NCBI GenBank assembly: GCA_020052645.1
Contig: JAGVOQ010000008.1
Location: 61,099 to 125,098, forward strand
Length of the DNA stretch: 64,000 bases
Direction: 5' to 3'
Origin: Candidatus Omnitrophota bacterium
GTDB lineage: Bacteria; Omnitrophota; Gorgyraeia; Velamenicoccales; Velamenicoccaceae
Shown here: positions 1-9,951 of the stretch, one piece after another
Numbering within the stretch: position 1 is the stretch's first letter
Layout: every line of letters begins with the position of its first letter
Translations under genes and position numbers: made by a program
The notes under the pieces: model-generated
What the model was told of the DNA's origin: nothing
Database searches by the model: none
Seen by the model: only the letters and a program-made list of their open reading frames with translations

Positions 1-20
1 GATAGAAAGGGGGTATTTAA

Positions 21-1334
21 ATGCGATGGTTGAAGTTTTGGTTTTTTTGTATTTGTTTTTTGAGCTTTTTGACAAGCTTGGTACAGGCTCAAGGGGTCGA
101 CAATTTTAGTGGAAAATTTTTGTCCTGGCATTATAAGCTGGGCTTAGAAGATCGGTTCAGGTATGAGAATAAGGAGAATTTTGATTTTAACAAGAGCACA
201 AAAGACAATGGCGGCTTGATCTTTAATCGCGCCCGTGTCAATATGGAGGCAACGCTTGTTGATGAATATCTTAACGATATTCTTGAATTTTTCGTTGACG
301 GTCTTGATGCGCAGGTGGGTGCTTATCGCCTTAAACCTATGACAAATCAAAAAGACAATTTTGATTTTCATCAGGGTTATCTAAAGATATACAATATCGC
401 CGACTCAAGGATTGATGCGACCGTGGGCCGGCAGGAATTGAAATACGGAAAAGGTCGTTTGATTTGGGCGTCGACATGGGCTAATAGGATTCGCTCTTTT
501 GATGCCGGCGTTCTGCATTTTGCGTCACCTGGCGGATTTTACGGAGATTTTTTATACGGGCAGGATGTTAAATATGATGATTTGAATTTTAATAAGTCCT
601 CGGATAATGAGTTTTTAGGCGGGTTTTACGGCGGATACCGCAAAGAGAGCGTCTCGACTCTTTATGAAGCGTATTTTCTGACACAAATCATAAAATCGGC
701 TACAACAGATACTGAGCGTTATACAATCGGCGGACAATTTGAAGGCAGATTGTTTATGTTTAAAGATGTTTTTTGGAACCTTGAAGTACCGTATCAATTC
801 GGTAAGACGGGACTTGAAGATATCAGCGCTTACGCTATTCACTTTGATCTTTCGAAGGTATTTATGGGCTGGGTGGGCGAGCCAAAAGTCACGCTTGCTT
901 TTGAATTGGCTTCAGGAGATAGAAAAAATGGAAATGGTACGACCAACACTTTTATCCCTCTTTATCAATCAACGCATGATCCTTACGGTATTATGGATTT
1001 TTTTCGTTGGCAGAATATGCGGGAAGTTGAAGCAAGCGTTATTTTTTCTCTAACACCTAAGCTTAAATTGCAGCCGCAAGTAGATTTTTTCTGGCTGGAT
1101 TCAACGAAAGATAACTGGGTGAATTCTTCGGGAACAATATTGCGCAGTGGCACAACAAACAGCGTATCGAGTTTTGTAGGTACAGAAAGTTCGTTGCGCG
1201 TCTTTTATGAGATTGCTAAAAATATAAAATTTGAAGTCGGCTACGCCCATTTTTCTACCGGCGGTTTTGTGCGCGATACCGGCGATGACGATGACGCGGA
1301 CTGGGCGTATTCTCAGATTGTATTTAAGTATTGA
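21..1334 (+). CDS. outer-membrane porin, alginate-export-like beta-barrel
   Basis: 437 aa, signal peptide, repeated amphipathic strands, C-terminal aromatic residue (VFKY); motif VGRQELKYGKGRLI typical of alginate-export-like barrels. Confidence 0.6.
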   Translation: MRWLKFWFFCICFLSFLTSLVQAQGVDNFSGKFLSWHYKLGLEDRFRYENKENFDFNKSTKDNGGLIFNRARVNMEATLVDEYLNDILEFFVDGLDAQVGAYRLKPMTNQKDNFDFHQGYLKIYNIADSRIDATVGRQELKYGKGRLIWASTWANRIRSFDAGVLHFASPGGFYGDFLYGQDVKYDDLNFNKSSDNEFLGGFYGGYRKESVSTLYEAYFLTQIIKSATTDTERYTIGGQFEGRLFMFKDVFWNLEVPYQFGKTGLEDISAYAIHFDLSKVFMGWVGEPKVTLAFELASGDRKNGNGTTNTFIPLYQSTHDPYGIMDFFRWQNMREVEASVIFSLTPKLKLQPQVDFFWLDSTKDNWVNSSGTILRSGTTNSVSSFVGTESSLRVFYEIAKNIKFEVGYAHFSTGGFVRDTGDDDDADWAYSQIVFKY

Positions 1335-1358
1335 TTTTTTTAAAATAGGGAGGCAAGG

Positions 1359-1886
1359 ATGATTCACTTACAATTGTTTTTAGCGTTTTTTAAAATAGGC
1401 ATCTTTGCTATAGGAGGGGCTTATTCTTTTTTACCTTTGACCGAGAGGGAGATTGTTGAAAAATATCACTGGTTGTCTAAATCTGAATTTCTAGATATCT
1501 CCGGATTGGTAAAAATATTTCCGGGTGCCATTTCCGTAAAATATGCGACTTATGTAGGATTTAAAATGGCGGGATATCTAGGGGTTGCGATTGCTAATTT
1601 CGCTAACCTTCTGGCTCCGGCAACTTTTATTATGATCGCGTCAATCTTTTATAATCACACTAAAGCGGTTGCGCCTGTTAAAAGTGCATTTAACATGATT
1701 CAGCTTGTTATTTTTGCCATGATTATTGCCGTTGCTTTCCAGACGGTAGCCATTAAGCAATTGGCGAGTCTGACGTCGATGCTTATTGTTGTTTCTGCGT
1801 TCAGCCTATTTATGTTTACAAGAATAGAACCTGCGGTTATTATTATTCTCGCGGGATGTATTGGGGCAACTTTGAGGTTTCAATAG
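1359..1886 (+). CDS. chromate transporter family protein (half-size ChrA)
   Basis: FFKIGIFAIGGAYSFLPLTEREIVEKYHWLS...LVKIFPGAISVKYATYVGFKMAG matches the ChrA N-terminal motif; 175 aa. Confidence 0.85.
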   Translation: MIHLQLFLAFFKIGIFAIGGAYSFLPLTEREIVEKYHWLSKSEFLDISGLVKIFPGAISVKYATYVGFKMAGYLGVAIANFANLLAPATFIMIASIFYNHTKAVAPVKSAFNMIQLVIFAMIIAVAFQTVAIKQLASLTSMLIVVSAFSLFMFTRIEPAVIIILAGCIGATLRFQ

Positions 1887-1942
1887 GAGCAAAACAGGTC
1901 TTATCCTTTTTGCTTCATTTTATGATATAATTTTAAACGATC

Positions 1943-2782
1943 ATGGCACTCTTAAGAGATTTTAAATTCCATTCACCGGATACTTTGTTGCAGGCGCTTG
2001 CTCTCCTGGAGCAAGCCGATTCGCCTGTGCTTTTGGCTGGTGGAACCTTTGCGTTAAATACTTTAAAGAAGAGTTCTAAATACCCGACCGATGTCATCAG
2101 TTTAAGAAAAATCCCCGAATTAAATGGCATAAAGACTCAAGATAAAGAGCTCTGGATAGGGCCCATGACCCGTATTGATGAATTGATAGGCTCAAGGTTT
2201 ATCCAGGATTCGTTTGTTTGCCTTAAAGAAGCTGCTTTAAAATTAGGCACGACCCCTATACGTAATATGGCGACTATCGGGGGTAATGTTGCCAGCCGTT
2301 TTTATTGGGTTGATCTGCCAGCTGTTCTCATCGCTTTAGGGGCTCGTCTTGAGGTGGTTTCGCAAGATGGCGGGCGTGTCGTCGGTCTCTATGATTATTT
2401 AACTGAGAAGAAACTAAAAAAAGAGATTGTCTCAGGTATTCTTCTGCCGCTGGAGAATAGAGGTGCTTATCATTTTAGGCATACGTGCACAGTGCAGGAA
2501 GTTGATACGCCTTATCTGGGGCTTACATTTTCGTTTACCAGAGGCAAGGAAGGGCTTCTTGATGTACGCGCAGTTGTTAATACAACCTTATCCTTTCCTG
2601 TATTTTTAAAAGGCGTTTCTTCTGTGCTTCAAGGTTTAGGATATAAAGAAATTAGCCTTGATGATATGCGCAAAGCTGTTTGTGAAGATATCAAAAATAC
2701 AAAGCTTGATGAATATCGTATTCAGCTTTTATGCGTGGATATGGAAAATATTTTAAGTTTATTGAATGGGAAGGCCGCATGA
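1943..2782 (+). CDS. FAD-binding subunit of molybdenum hydroxylase (XDH/CODH type)
   Basis: LLAGGTFALNTLKK and TTPIRNMATIGGNVASR FAD-binding motifs. Confidence 0.88.
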   Translation: MALLRDFKFHSPDTLLQALALLEQADSPVLLAGGTFALNTLKKSSKYPTDVISLRKIPELNGIKTQDKELWIGPMTRIDELIGSRFIQDSFVCLKEAALKLGTTPIRNMATIGGNVASRFYWVDLPAVLIALGARLEVVSQDGGRVVGLYDYLTEKKLKKEIVSGILLPLENRGAYHFRHTCTVQEVDTPYLGLTFSFTRGKEGLLDVRAVVNTTLSFPVFLKGVSSVLQGLGYKEISLDDMRKAVCEDIKNTKLDEYRIQLLCVDMENILSLLNGKAA

Positions 2783-2829
2783 ATCTTGTTAGACCTAGGC
2801 CATTGAGCTTTGTATTGGGTCTAGGCGGG

Positions 2830-2975
2830 ATTTTATGAATAAAAGTTTTATTGTGGATAGCTGTTTTTAATCCTCCGCAGAAATCCTTAGGGCTAAAGCC
2901 CTTAGGATGAATGGCGTTGTGCATTTTCTGCTAAAGGAGGAAGCCTTAGGACTTTAAGTCCTAAGGAACTTCACT
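2830..2975. repeat. nested palindromic intergenic element
   Basis: TCCTTAGGGCTAAAGCCCTTAGGA and CCTTAGGACTTTAAGTCCTAAGG hairpins inside outer arms TCCTCCGCAGAAA...TTTCTGCTAAAGGAGG. Confidence 0.7.
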
Positions 2976-2987
2976 AGGTTTAACGGG

Positions 2988-3482
2988 ATGAAAAACATAA
3001 CGCTTAAGGTTAACGGAAAAATTTGTGAATTAGAAGTCCGCGATAGTGAGCTTTTGATAGAGACGCTCAGAGAACGGCTCGGATTTCTTGGGACAAAGTA
3101 TAGTTGTCTTGAGGGAGATTGCGGGGTCTGTACAGTAATTGTGGATGGAAAAAATGTCCTTTCGTGTCTAATGCTTTCTGCGGATTGCGACGGAGCAGAG
3201 GTTTTAACTATCGAAGGGCTTGGAAAAGATGGTGAACCTCATCAATTGCAGAAGTCTTTTGTTGAAAAGGGCGCTGTGCAATGCGGTTTTTGCACTCCGG
3301 GCATGATCCTTGCCGCAAAAGCATTGCTTGATAAAAATCCTGATCCAACGGACAAAGAGATCGAAAAAGCCATAGACGGTAATCTTTGTCGTTGTACGGG
3401 TTATATGAAGATTGTTGAAGCGATTAAAGATGCTTCTAGAAAAATAAAACCCAATGACCAAATCTCAATTTCCAAACGATGA
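2988..3482 (+). CDS. 2Fe-2S iron-sulfur subunit of molybdenum hydroxylase
   Basis: CLEGDCGVCTVIVDG and CGFCTPGMI...GNLCRCTGY cysteine motifs. Confidence 0.93.
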   Translation: MKNITLKVNGKICELEVRDSELLIETLRERLGFLGTKYSCLEGDCGVCTVIVDGKNVLSCLMLSADCDGAEVLTIEGLGKDGEPHQLQKSFVEKGAVQCGFCTPGMILAAKALLDKNPDPTDKEIEKAIDGNLCRCTGYMKIVEAIKDASRKIKPNDQISISKR

Positions 3483-3597
3483 CCAATATCCAATAAGACA
3501 ATTTTTTAATTATCTTATTTTAAAATTTGGCGATTGGTTATTGTGATTTATTTGGGATTTGGAAATTGGTGATTGGAAATTAATTATTAGATTGATA
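3447..3597. repeat. AT-rich inverted repeat between iron-sulfur and Mo subunit genes, overlapping the end of the upstream CDS
   Basis: CCAATGACCAAATCTCAATTTCCAAA... mirrored by TTTGGAAATTGGTGATTGG. Confidence 0.65.
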
Positions 3598-5915
3598 TGA
3601 ATAAAAATAAAACTTTGAGTCCGGTAGGCAAGAGTGTCCCGCGCATAGACGCGCGTGAAAAAGTCTCAGGTGAAGCTAAATATGTTTTTGATATGACATT
3701 CCCAGGCATGTTGGTGGGAAAGATGCTGCGTAGCCCTCACGCGCACGCGAAAATCCTGAAAATTGATACCTCCAAAGCTTTAAAATTAAAAGGTGTTAAA
3801 GCGGTTATCACCGCCGAAGATACATTGAAGATCAAATTCGGCTCTAATGAATTTTTCTTTCCTTATACCGTTGATCAATATCCTTTAGAATTTGAGAAAG
3901 TTCGCTACATCGGTGATGAGATTGCGGCTGTTGCGGCCGTAGATGAAGAGACCGCTAAAGAAGCATTGTCTTTGATTGAAGTAGAATATGAAATTCTGTC
4001 GGCTGTCTTTAACACGGTCGATGCCATGAAACCCGGGGCGCCGCAGATACATTCATCTATGAATAATATCGGCGTCATGCTTCCGGTGAGTTTTGGCAAT
4101 CCTGATAAGGCTTTAAAGGAATCGGATTATGTGCGGGAAGATATTTTTTATTTACAAAGCGCCGCACATTGTGCTCTTGAACCGCATGTTTCTTTAGGGC
4201 AGTATGAAGTTTCGACAAATAAAATAACATTGTGGACATCGACTCAGGCGCCTTTTAAGGTCAGGGAGGCGATGGCCAAGGTTTTAAAGATGGCGACGGC
4301 GGACATCCGTGTCATTAAGCTTAATGTCGGCGGCGGTTTTGGCGGAAAGCTTGAAATGTTGCCCATGGATTTTGCCGCGTGTCTTTTGTCTAAAAAAAGC
4401 GGAGGCCTGCCTGTTAAGATCACATGCTCGCGCGAAGAGGAATTTTCTTTTACTCGGCGCAAACATCCGATGGTATACAAGTTGAAGTCCGGCGTGAAGA
4501 AGGACGGAACCATAATGGCCATAACCGGTGAAGTTATTGCTGATGGCGGAGCTTATTGTAGTTATGGTCCTACAGTGATCGCGGCTGCTATCATGCGTAT
4601 TTTTATGGTCTACAAGATTGAGAATATCCGCCTTATGGGTTTTCGTGTGTATACAAACAATTCTATCAGCGGGGCTATTCGTGGTTTTGGAGGAGTGCAG
4701 TCGGGTTTTGCTATTGAATCTCATATGGATATGCTGGCTCGCGGTATAGGAATGGATTCTATGGAGTTCCGTTTAAAGAATGCCACGGATCCTAATACTG
4801 TGACGGTTAATAAGTTGATTATTTCTTCCAACGGTCTGAAGGATTGTATTAAAAAAGTTGGTGAGGCCTGCGGGTGGAAAGAGAAAAACGGCAAAGATAA
4901 GACGGACGGAGATATTGTTTGCGGTATTGGCATGGGGATTGCGGCGGATGTTATGGGCTCAAAGATGTATAAGTCTCATGAGTCAGCTGGTTCTATTATT
5001 AAGGTGGAAGAAGACGGGTCTGTTTATTTGTTTACCGGCGCGGCAGATACAGGACAGGGATCGGACACGGCTTTGGCCCAGATAGCGGCGCAGGAGCTTG
5101 GGGTGGCTTACGAGAGGATAAGGGTTAAAGCTGCAGACACGGAGACGACACCTTTTGATACTGGTAGTTTTGCCAGCCGTGTCACGTTTATCTCAGGCAA
5201 CGCTACAAAAAATGCGGCAACAGACGCCAAAAAACAGATATTGGAAATCGTCGCTTTAGAATTAAAATGTGATAGTAATGACTTTGATATCCACGATGAA
5301 TGTGTCGTAAAAAAAGCGGATAATTCAAAGATTATGGATTTTGATAAAGCGATACAGCTTTGTTATTCGTTTGATTATGGTCGCTTGATTATCGGCCGCG
5401 GCAATTATAATCCTAAAACGACACCGATAGACTTTAGGACAGGGCAGGGCAATGTTTCCGGCAGTTATAGTTTTGAAGCGCAGGTTGCAGAAGTCGAAGT
5501 GAATAAAAAGACCGGTGAGGTTAGGGTGACAAAAATGTACGATGTCCACGATATCGGCTATCCGGTAAATCCGGCAAGCGTTCATGGCCAGATAGAAGGT
5601 TCGATCGTTATGGGCATCGGGTATACGCTTTATGAAGATTTGAAATTTGATCAAGGCCGGGTGGTGAATCCGTCTTTTTCAAAATACAGGTTACCGCGCT
5701 CAATCGGTATACCGAAAATAGAGTCGATATTTATCGAGACGAACGATCCACAGGGGCCTTTTGGCGCCAAAGGTATGGGAGAATCGTCTTTGCTACCGAC
5801 TGCAGCTGCTATAGCAAACGCAGTTTATGACGCGGTCGGAGTGCAGATCAAAGATTTACCAATTACGCCGGAAAAGGTTTTAAAGGCGTTGAAAGAAAAA
5901 GAGGATAGAGGATAG
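3597..5915 (+). CDS. molybdopterin-binding large subunit, xanthine dehydrogenase/CO dehydrogenase family
   Basis: 772 aa; VGGGFGGK, RGFGGVQ, GQGNVSG, GPFGAKGMGESS motifs. Confidence 0.92.
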   Translation: MNKNKTLSPVGKSVPRIDAREKVSGEAKYVFDMTFPGMLVGKMLRSPHAHAKILKIDTSKALKLKGVKAVITAEDTLKIKFGSNEFFFPYTVDQYPLEFEKVRYIGDEIAAVAAVDEETAKEALSLIEVEYEILSAVFNTVDAMKPGAPQIHSSMNNIGVMLPVSFGNPDKALKESDYVREDIFYLQSAAHCALEPHVSLGQYEVSTNKITLWTSTQAPFKVREAMAKVLKMATADIRVIKLNVGGGFGGKLEMLPMDFAACLLSKKSGGLPVKITCSREEEFSFTRRKHPMVYKLKSGVKKDGTIMAITGEVIADGGAYCSYGPTVIAAAIMRIFMVYKIENIRLMGFRVYTNNSISGAIRGFGGVQSGFAIESHMDMLARGIGMDSMEFRLKNATDPNTVTVNKLIISSNGLKDCIKKVGEACGWKEKNGKDKTDGDIVCGIGMGIAADVMGSKMYKSHESAGSIIKVEEDGSVYLFTGAADTGQGSDTALAQIAAQELGVAYERIRVKAADTETTPFDTGSFASRVTFISGNATKNAATDAKKQILEIVALELKCDSNDFDIHDECVVKKADNSKIMDFDKAIQLCYSFDYGRLIIGRGNYNPKTTPIDFRTGQGNVSGSYSFEAQVAEVEVNKKTGEVRVTKMYDVHDIGYPVNPASVHGQIEGSIVMGIGYTLYEDLKFDQGRVVNPSFSKYRLPRSIGIPKIESIFIETNDPQGPFGAKGMGESSLLPTAAAIANAVYDAVGVQIKDLPITPEKVLKALKEKEDRG

Positions 5916-5929
5916 AATTTTAGGTTACG

Positions 5930-6022
5930 GGAAGTTTCTTAAAGTTACGTAAAGTTTCTTGAAGTTGCAGAAAGCAACTTTAAGCAACCTTAAGAAACCT
6001 CAAGGAACATTACGAAACCTTT
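5930..6022. repeat. inverted/direct repeat in intergenic region
   Basis: GGTTACGGGAAGTTTCTTAAAGTTACGTAAAGTTTCTTGAAGTTGC ... GCAACTTTAAGCAACCTTAAGAAACCT. Confidence 0.6.
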
Positions 6023-6636
6023 TGTAGAATTTTTTCAAATTCAGCGGGTGTATTGAAGGATAAGACAATGCCTTCGTCTTCAACGGGGATTTTTAATATT
6101 TCTTTTTCATGGCGTTGCAGTATTTCTGAAAGAGGCTGATCGTCATTAAGGCGCGTAAGTTCATCGCGCAGGTCCATGGAGAAGAGCGGGGGATGGCCTT
6201 TTTTATTTTGAAATGTCGGCACCAGGATCAGAGGTGCTTGTTTAAGAAAGCAATCGATTACGGTGTCGATGGTTTCAGGCTTGACCAGCGGCAAGTCAAT
6301 AGGTAGAAGTAAAAACCCGTGTGTTTTTGGATCTGTTGCTTTGAGACCTGTTTTAAAAGAAGATGTCTGGCCAAGCTGATAGTTGGTGTTAAGCACGCAT
6401 TTGAGTCGTTTGTTTTTTAAGATATGCGGTTTGATAAGCTCATTGTTTGCACCTAAAACAACAATAATTTCTTCAAGCTTTGTTTCGAGCAGTTTCTTTT
6501 GAGTCAGTTCAATTAAGGTTTGGCCGTTAATTTCGGCCAAGGCTTTAGGACTTTGAAAACGGCGGCTTTCGCCTGCTGAAAGAAGAATGCAGGAAATCAT
6601 AGAAGGATTATAGACCACAATGGAACCCTTGTTCAA
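6010..6636 (-). CDS. molybdenum cofactor nucleotidyltransferase (MocA/MobA-like)
   Basis: ILLSAGESRRFQSPKALAEINGQTLIE NTP-transferase motif; adjacent to XdhC family gene. Confidence 0.85.
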   Translation of the reverse strand: MNKGSIVVYNPSMISCILLSAGESRRFQSPKALAEINGQTLIELTQKKLLETKLEEIIVVLGANNELIKPHILKNKRLKCVLNTNYQLGQTSSFKTGLKATDPKTHGFLLLPIDLPLVKPETIDTVIDCFLKQAPLILVPTFQNKKGHPPLFSMDLRDELTRLNDDQPLSEILQRHEKEILKIPVEDEGIVLSFNTPAEFEKILQKVS

Positions 6637-7417
6637 TAAGATTCTTGAAACTATTCAGAAAAATAACGGTTGCGTGGTTGCGACTGTTGTGGCATCGCGA
6701 GGGTCATCTCCAAGAAAACTTGGCGCTAAGATGGTGATTTCCAAAGATGGTTCTATTTTTGGAACTATCGGAGGAGGCGCGCTTGAAAAATTGGTTATGG
6801 ATGATGGCCGAAAAGCTTTTGCTCAAGGAAAATCTTTTCTTAAAAGTTATTCTCTGGATAAAAAATCGGGTTTGCAGATTTGCGGTGGACGGGTCTCTAT
6901 TTTTTTTGAAGTGGTTCGTCCAGCCAGGCGCTTGGTGATCGCAGGTGGTGGGCATATCGGCTTAGCGCTTTCATTCATGGGAAAATTACTTGGGTTTGAT
7001 ATCGTCCTTATTGATAATCGCCGTGCCTTTGCTTCTAAACAAAGATTTTTTCATGCGGATCAAATTATCTGTGATTCTTATCAAAAAGCATTGAAAAGGG
7101 TTGCGCCCGATAAAAATACCTATATCGTTATTGTTACGCATGGGCACCTTTATGACCAGGAGTGTTTGGAGGCATCTTTAAAAAGTTCGGCCGGCTATAT
7201 CGGCATGATCGGGAGTGCCATTAAAATCAGGAATATTTTTGATGCTTTGTTAAAAAAAGGATTTAAATCTCAGTCATTTAAGCGTGTGTATTCACCGGTA
7301 GGTTTGGATATCGGTGCTGAAACGCCGGAAGAGATCGCAGTAGCGATAGTAGCGCAGCTGGTGCAAGTGTATAGAGAAGATACCTGCCTGCCGGTAGGCA
7401 GGGAAGATAGAAGATAG
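6620..7417 (+). CDS. XdhC/CoxI family maturation protein
   Basis: CVVATVVASRGSSPRKLGAKMVI and VIAGGGHIGLALS Rossmann motif, YIGMIGSAIK. Confidence 0.9.
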   Translation: MEPLFNKILETIQKNNGCVVATVVASRGSSPRKLGAKMVISKDGSIFGTIGGGALEKLVMDDGRKAFAQGKSFLKSYSLDKKSGLQICGGRVSIFFEVVRPARRLVIAGGGHIGLALSFMGKLLGFDIVLIDNRRAFASKQRFFHADQIICDSYQKALKRVAPDKNTYIVIVTHGHLYDQECLEASLKSSAGYIGMIGSAIKIRNIFDALLKKGFKSQSFKRVYSPVGLDIGAETPEEIAVAIVAQLVQVYREDTCLPVGREDRR

Positions 7418-7503
7418 AAGATAGAAGAAGCCTAACAACTAAAATTTTTATCTATTTTCAATTTTCTATTTTCCATCTTCGGAATTTAAACCGGAGGCTT
7501 AGA

Positions 7504-7911
7504 ATGTCTTTAGAAATTATTCAGCAAATGGTTTTAGATGCGGGGATGGGGTATTTGGCAACGTGTGACGGCGACCAGCCGCGCGTGCGGGCGATGATGC
7601 CTGTTCTTATGGATGATGGCAGGTTACTTATGGCGACTTTTCCTAACTTTAAAAAAGTAGGACAGATCACCAAAAATCCAAAAATTGAAATATGTTTTGT
7701 CGACAGAAAGCTTAGCCACTGCCGGATCGAAGGAAAAGCGGTCGTCAGCCAGGATGAGGCTTTGAAAGAAGAACTTTGGAATAAACAGATGATGCTGAGG
7801 CAGTTTTTCCAAGGCGTGGATGACCCCAATTTTGTTTTAATCGTTGTGACTCCCGTAAAAATAAACATGATGAATATCGGAGAGAAGGCGTATCTTGAGG
7901 TTAAAATTTAA
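7504..7911 (+). CDS. pyridoxamine 5'-phosphate oxidase-like FMN-binding split-barrel protein
   Basis: GYLATCDGDQPRVRAMMPV...GQITKNPKIEICFVD. Confidence 0.8.
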   Translation: MSLEIIQQMVLDAGMGYLATCDGDQPRVRAMMPVLMDDGRLLMATFPNFKKVGQITKNPKIEICFVDRKLSHCRIEGKAVVSQDEALKEELWNKQMMLRQFFQGVDDPNFVLIVVTPVKINMMNIGEKAYLEVKI

Positions 7912-7914
7912 ACT

Positions 7915-8274
7915 ATGAAAAAAAATATTGTAAAACATCCCAATCCGCATAATTGCCGTGTGTGCAACAAAGGGGCGTGTTGTGCTGAGGGCGTTGAAGT
8001 TGACCTTTTTGAGGTAGCGCGCATCTTGAAAAAACCACTGGATCTTAAAAAACCTTGGTTTTATTTTATGGGGTCGGACAAAGAATTTCCTTCGGGTTTT
8101 AAATTTTCTACAATATTAAGAGATAAAAGGTGTGTTTTTCAGGATAGTCGTTTTCGATGCCGTATTTACGAGATACGTCCGCGTTTCTGCGCGGAATTCC
8201 CTTTTGAAAATGGCGAAAAAGCCCCTTATTATCATATGTTGTGTCATCATATGAAAAAGAGACGGAAAAAATAG
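7915..8274 (+). CDS. YkgJ-like cysteine cluster protein
   Basis: CRVCNKGACCAEG...CVFQDSRFRCRIYEIRPRFCAEFP Cys motif. Confidence 0.75.
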   Translation: MKKNIVKHPNPHNCRVCNKGACCAEGVEVDLFEVARILKKPLDLKKPWFYFMGSDKEFPSGFKFSTILRDKRCVFQDSRFRCRIYEIRPRFCAEFPFENGEKAPYYHMLCHHMKKRRKK

Positions 8275-8309
8275 CAAAGAACTTTGATTTTTAAAAATAG
8301 GATGGGTTT

Positions 8310-8564
8310 ATGATCGAGACGATTGGTCTGATTGCCGGCATTATCTTACCGCTATGGAATATTCCATTAATTATGCGCATCGAAAGACGTAAGTCGTCTG
8401 AGGATATAAGCTTGTACTGGGCTGTCGGCGTTTGGGCCTGTCTTGTTTTTATGTTTCCTTCGGCGCTTTTTTCTAAGGATATTGTTTATAAAATTTATAG
8501 CATGATAAATATTCTTTTTTTTACGATTGTCATGATTCAAACCGTCAGGTATAGAAAAAGATAA
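8310..8564 (+). CDS. small PQ-loop/SemiSWEET-like membrane protein
   Basis: 84 aa, three TM segments, IIL..WNIPLIMRIERRKSSEDIS. Confidence 0.5.
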   Translation: MIETIGLIAGIILPLWNIPLIMRIERRKSSEDISLYWAVGVWACLVFMFPSALFSKDIVYKIYSMINILFFTIVMIQTVRYRKR

Positions 8565-8576
8565 TCCTTCGACGCA

Positions 8577-8665
8577 GATCCCACCCATGGGCGGGATCTT
8601 TGCTCAGGATTCCGCCCGCAGGGCGGTAAAAAAAGGAATCCTGGGCACGTATGTCCAAGGGGCTC
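8577..8665. repeat. double-hairpin palindromic element
   Basis: GATCCCACCCATGGGCGGGATC and AGGATTCCGCCCGCAGGGCGG...GGAATCCTG hairpins. Confidence 0.6.
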
Positions 8666-8675
8666 CATTTAATCG

Positions 8676-9608
8676 TTGAGGTTTTTAACTTTTAAGGAGA
8701 GAAGATCTATGAGCATGCTTGTTTTGGGAACAACAGCATTAGATACAGTTACGACGCCATCCGGTAAAAGAGTGGCGATGTTGGGAGGGTCGGCGGTTCA
8801 TTTTTCAATGGCCGCGCGTTTTTTTACTCAAGTAAATTTGGTGGCGATTGTCGGGCGCGATTTTCCCAATAAACATATTAATTTTCTTCAAAAAAAGGGA
8901 GTTAATTTAACCTCTCTTATTATCGAGGAAGGCCGGACATTTCGTTGGGAAGGGGAGTACCGGGGGGATTTGAATACAGCTTTAACAAAAAGCACGGAGC
9001 TAGGTGTTTTGTCGTCTTTTAAGCCTCTCGTTGCCGAGACTCAGCGCAATATCAAGAATATCTTTTTAGCCAATGTCGACCCGGATATCCAACAATGTCT
9101 TTTGTCGCATATGCGCACGCCTCAGCTTGTTGGTTTGGACAGTATGAATTATTGGATCGATCATAAGAGAAAATCTTTATTGAAATTGCTGAAAAAAGTT
9201 GATATTTTTGTGGCTAATGACGCGGAAGCCAGGAGCCTTTCAGGTGAGACGAACCTGATTAAAGCGGCTAAGCGTTTGCGTAAAATGGGTTCTTCAATAG
9301 TTGTTATAAAAAAAGGTGAGCACGGCGTTTTGGTGTATTGCGATGATTTTCTTTTTTCGTTGCCGGCGTATCCTATTGAAAGAATCGCAGATCCTACTGG
9401 CGCTGGGGATACTTTTGCCGGAGGTTTTATGGGTTATTTGGCCAAGGTTCAAAGAGTTAACGCGAAAACAATGAAAAAAGCTATTTGCTATGGCACTATT
9501 ATGGCTTCTTTTAATGTGGAGGGCTTTGGTGTCGAGCGCAGCGCGCGAATAACAAAAAGAGATATCGACGCGCGGCTGGCGCAGTTTAAAAAGATGATAT
9601 CATTTTAG
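8676..9608 (+). CDS. PfkB family carbohydrate/nucleoside kinase
   Basis: ADPTGAGDTFAGGFMGYL signature; GGSAVHFS N-terminal motif. Confidence 0.88.
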   Translation: MRFLTFKERRSMSMLVLGTTALDTVTTPSGKRVAMLGGSAVHFSMAARFFTQVNLVAIVGRDFPNKHINFLQKKGVNLTSLIIEEGRTFRWEGEYRGDLNTALTKSTELGVLSSFKPLVAETQRNIKNIFLANVDPDIQQCLLSHMRTPQLVGLDSMNYWIDHKRKSLLKLLKKVDIFVANDAEARSLSGETNLIKAAKRLRKMGSSIVVIKKGEHGVLVYCDDFLFSLPAYPIERIADPTGAGDTFAGGFMGYLAKVQRVNAKTMKKAICYGTIMASFNVEGFGVERSARITKRDIDARLAQFKKMISF

Positions 9609-9723
9609 GGAAGGTAAAAAGACTTATTATAAGAAAGATTTAAGAACATTATTCCTTACTTATGCACTTGCAAATTTTCTCCAGGGCAAGCCGGTGAAAA
9701 TTTGCTTCGTAAGCTGCGGGATT

Positions 9724-9912
9724 AACCCAAAAAGGGTAGACCTGCCTGATTCCAAATAAGGGTAGGGTCTGATCCAGAAAGGATAGTCCTTCCTGGATCC
9801 GCATAAAGGTAGGGTCTAATCCAGAAGGGATAGACCTTACTAATTCCTTAAAAAGGTAGGGTCTAATCCAGAAGGGATAGACCTAACCCAATTCCTTATA
9901 GGGGTAGGGTCT
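9724..9912. repeat. tandem array of four ~47-bp REP-like units
   Basis: Units of 47, 47, 47 and 48 bp, each ending in (G)GGTAGGGTCT and carrying an internal partial palindrome GGTCTAATCC..GGGATAGACC. Confidence 0.8.
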
Positions 9913-9951
9913 AACTTTGTAGGGAAGAAAAATCCATTATAGGCAAAGTTA

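Noticed and set aside
4284-4724. Long minus-strand ORFs opposite the Mo-hydroxylase gene
   Set aside because: Antisense frames to a strongly conserved coding sequence with no recognisable domains; the same applies to most other antisense entries in the ORF track.
9724-9912. CRISPR-like regular repeat array
   Set aside because: Repeats are degenerate palindromic units with similar (not unique) linkers, single copies occur elsewhere in the window, and no cas genes are present.
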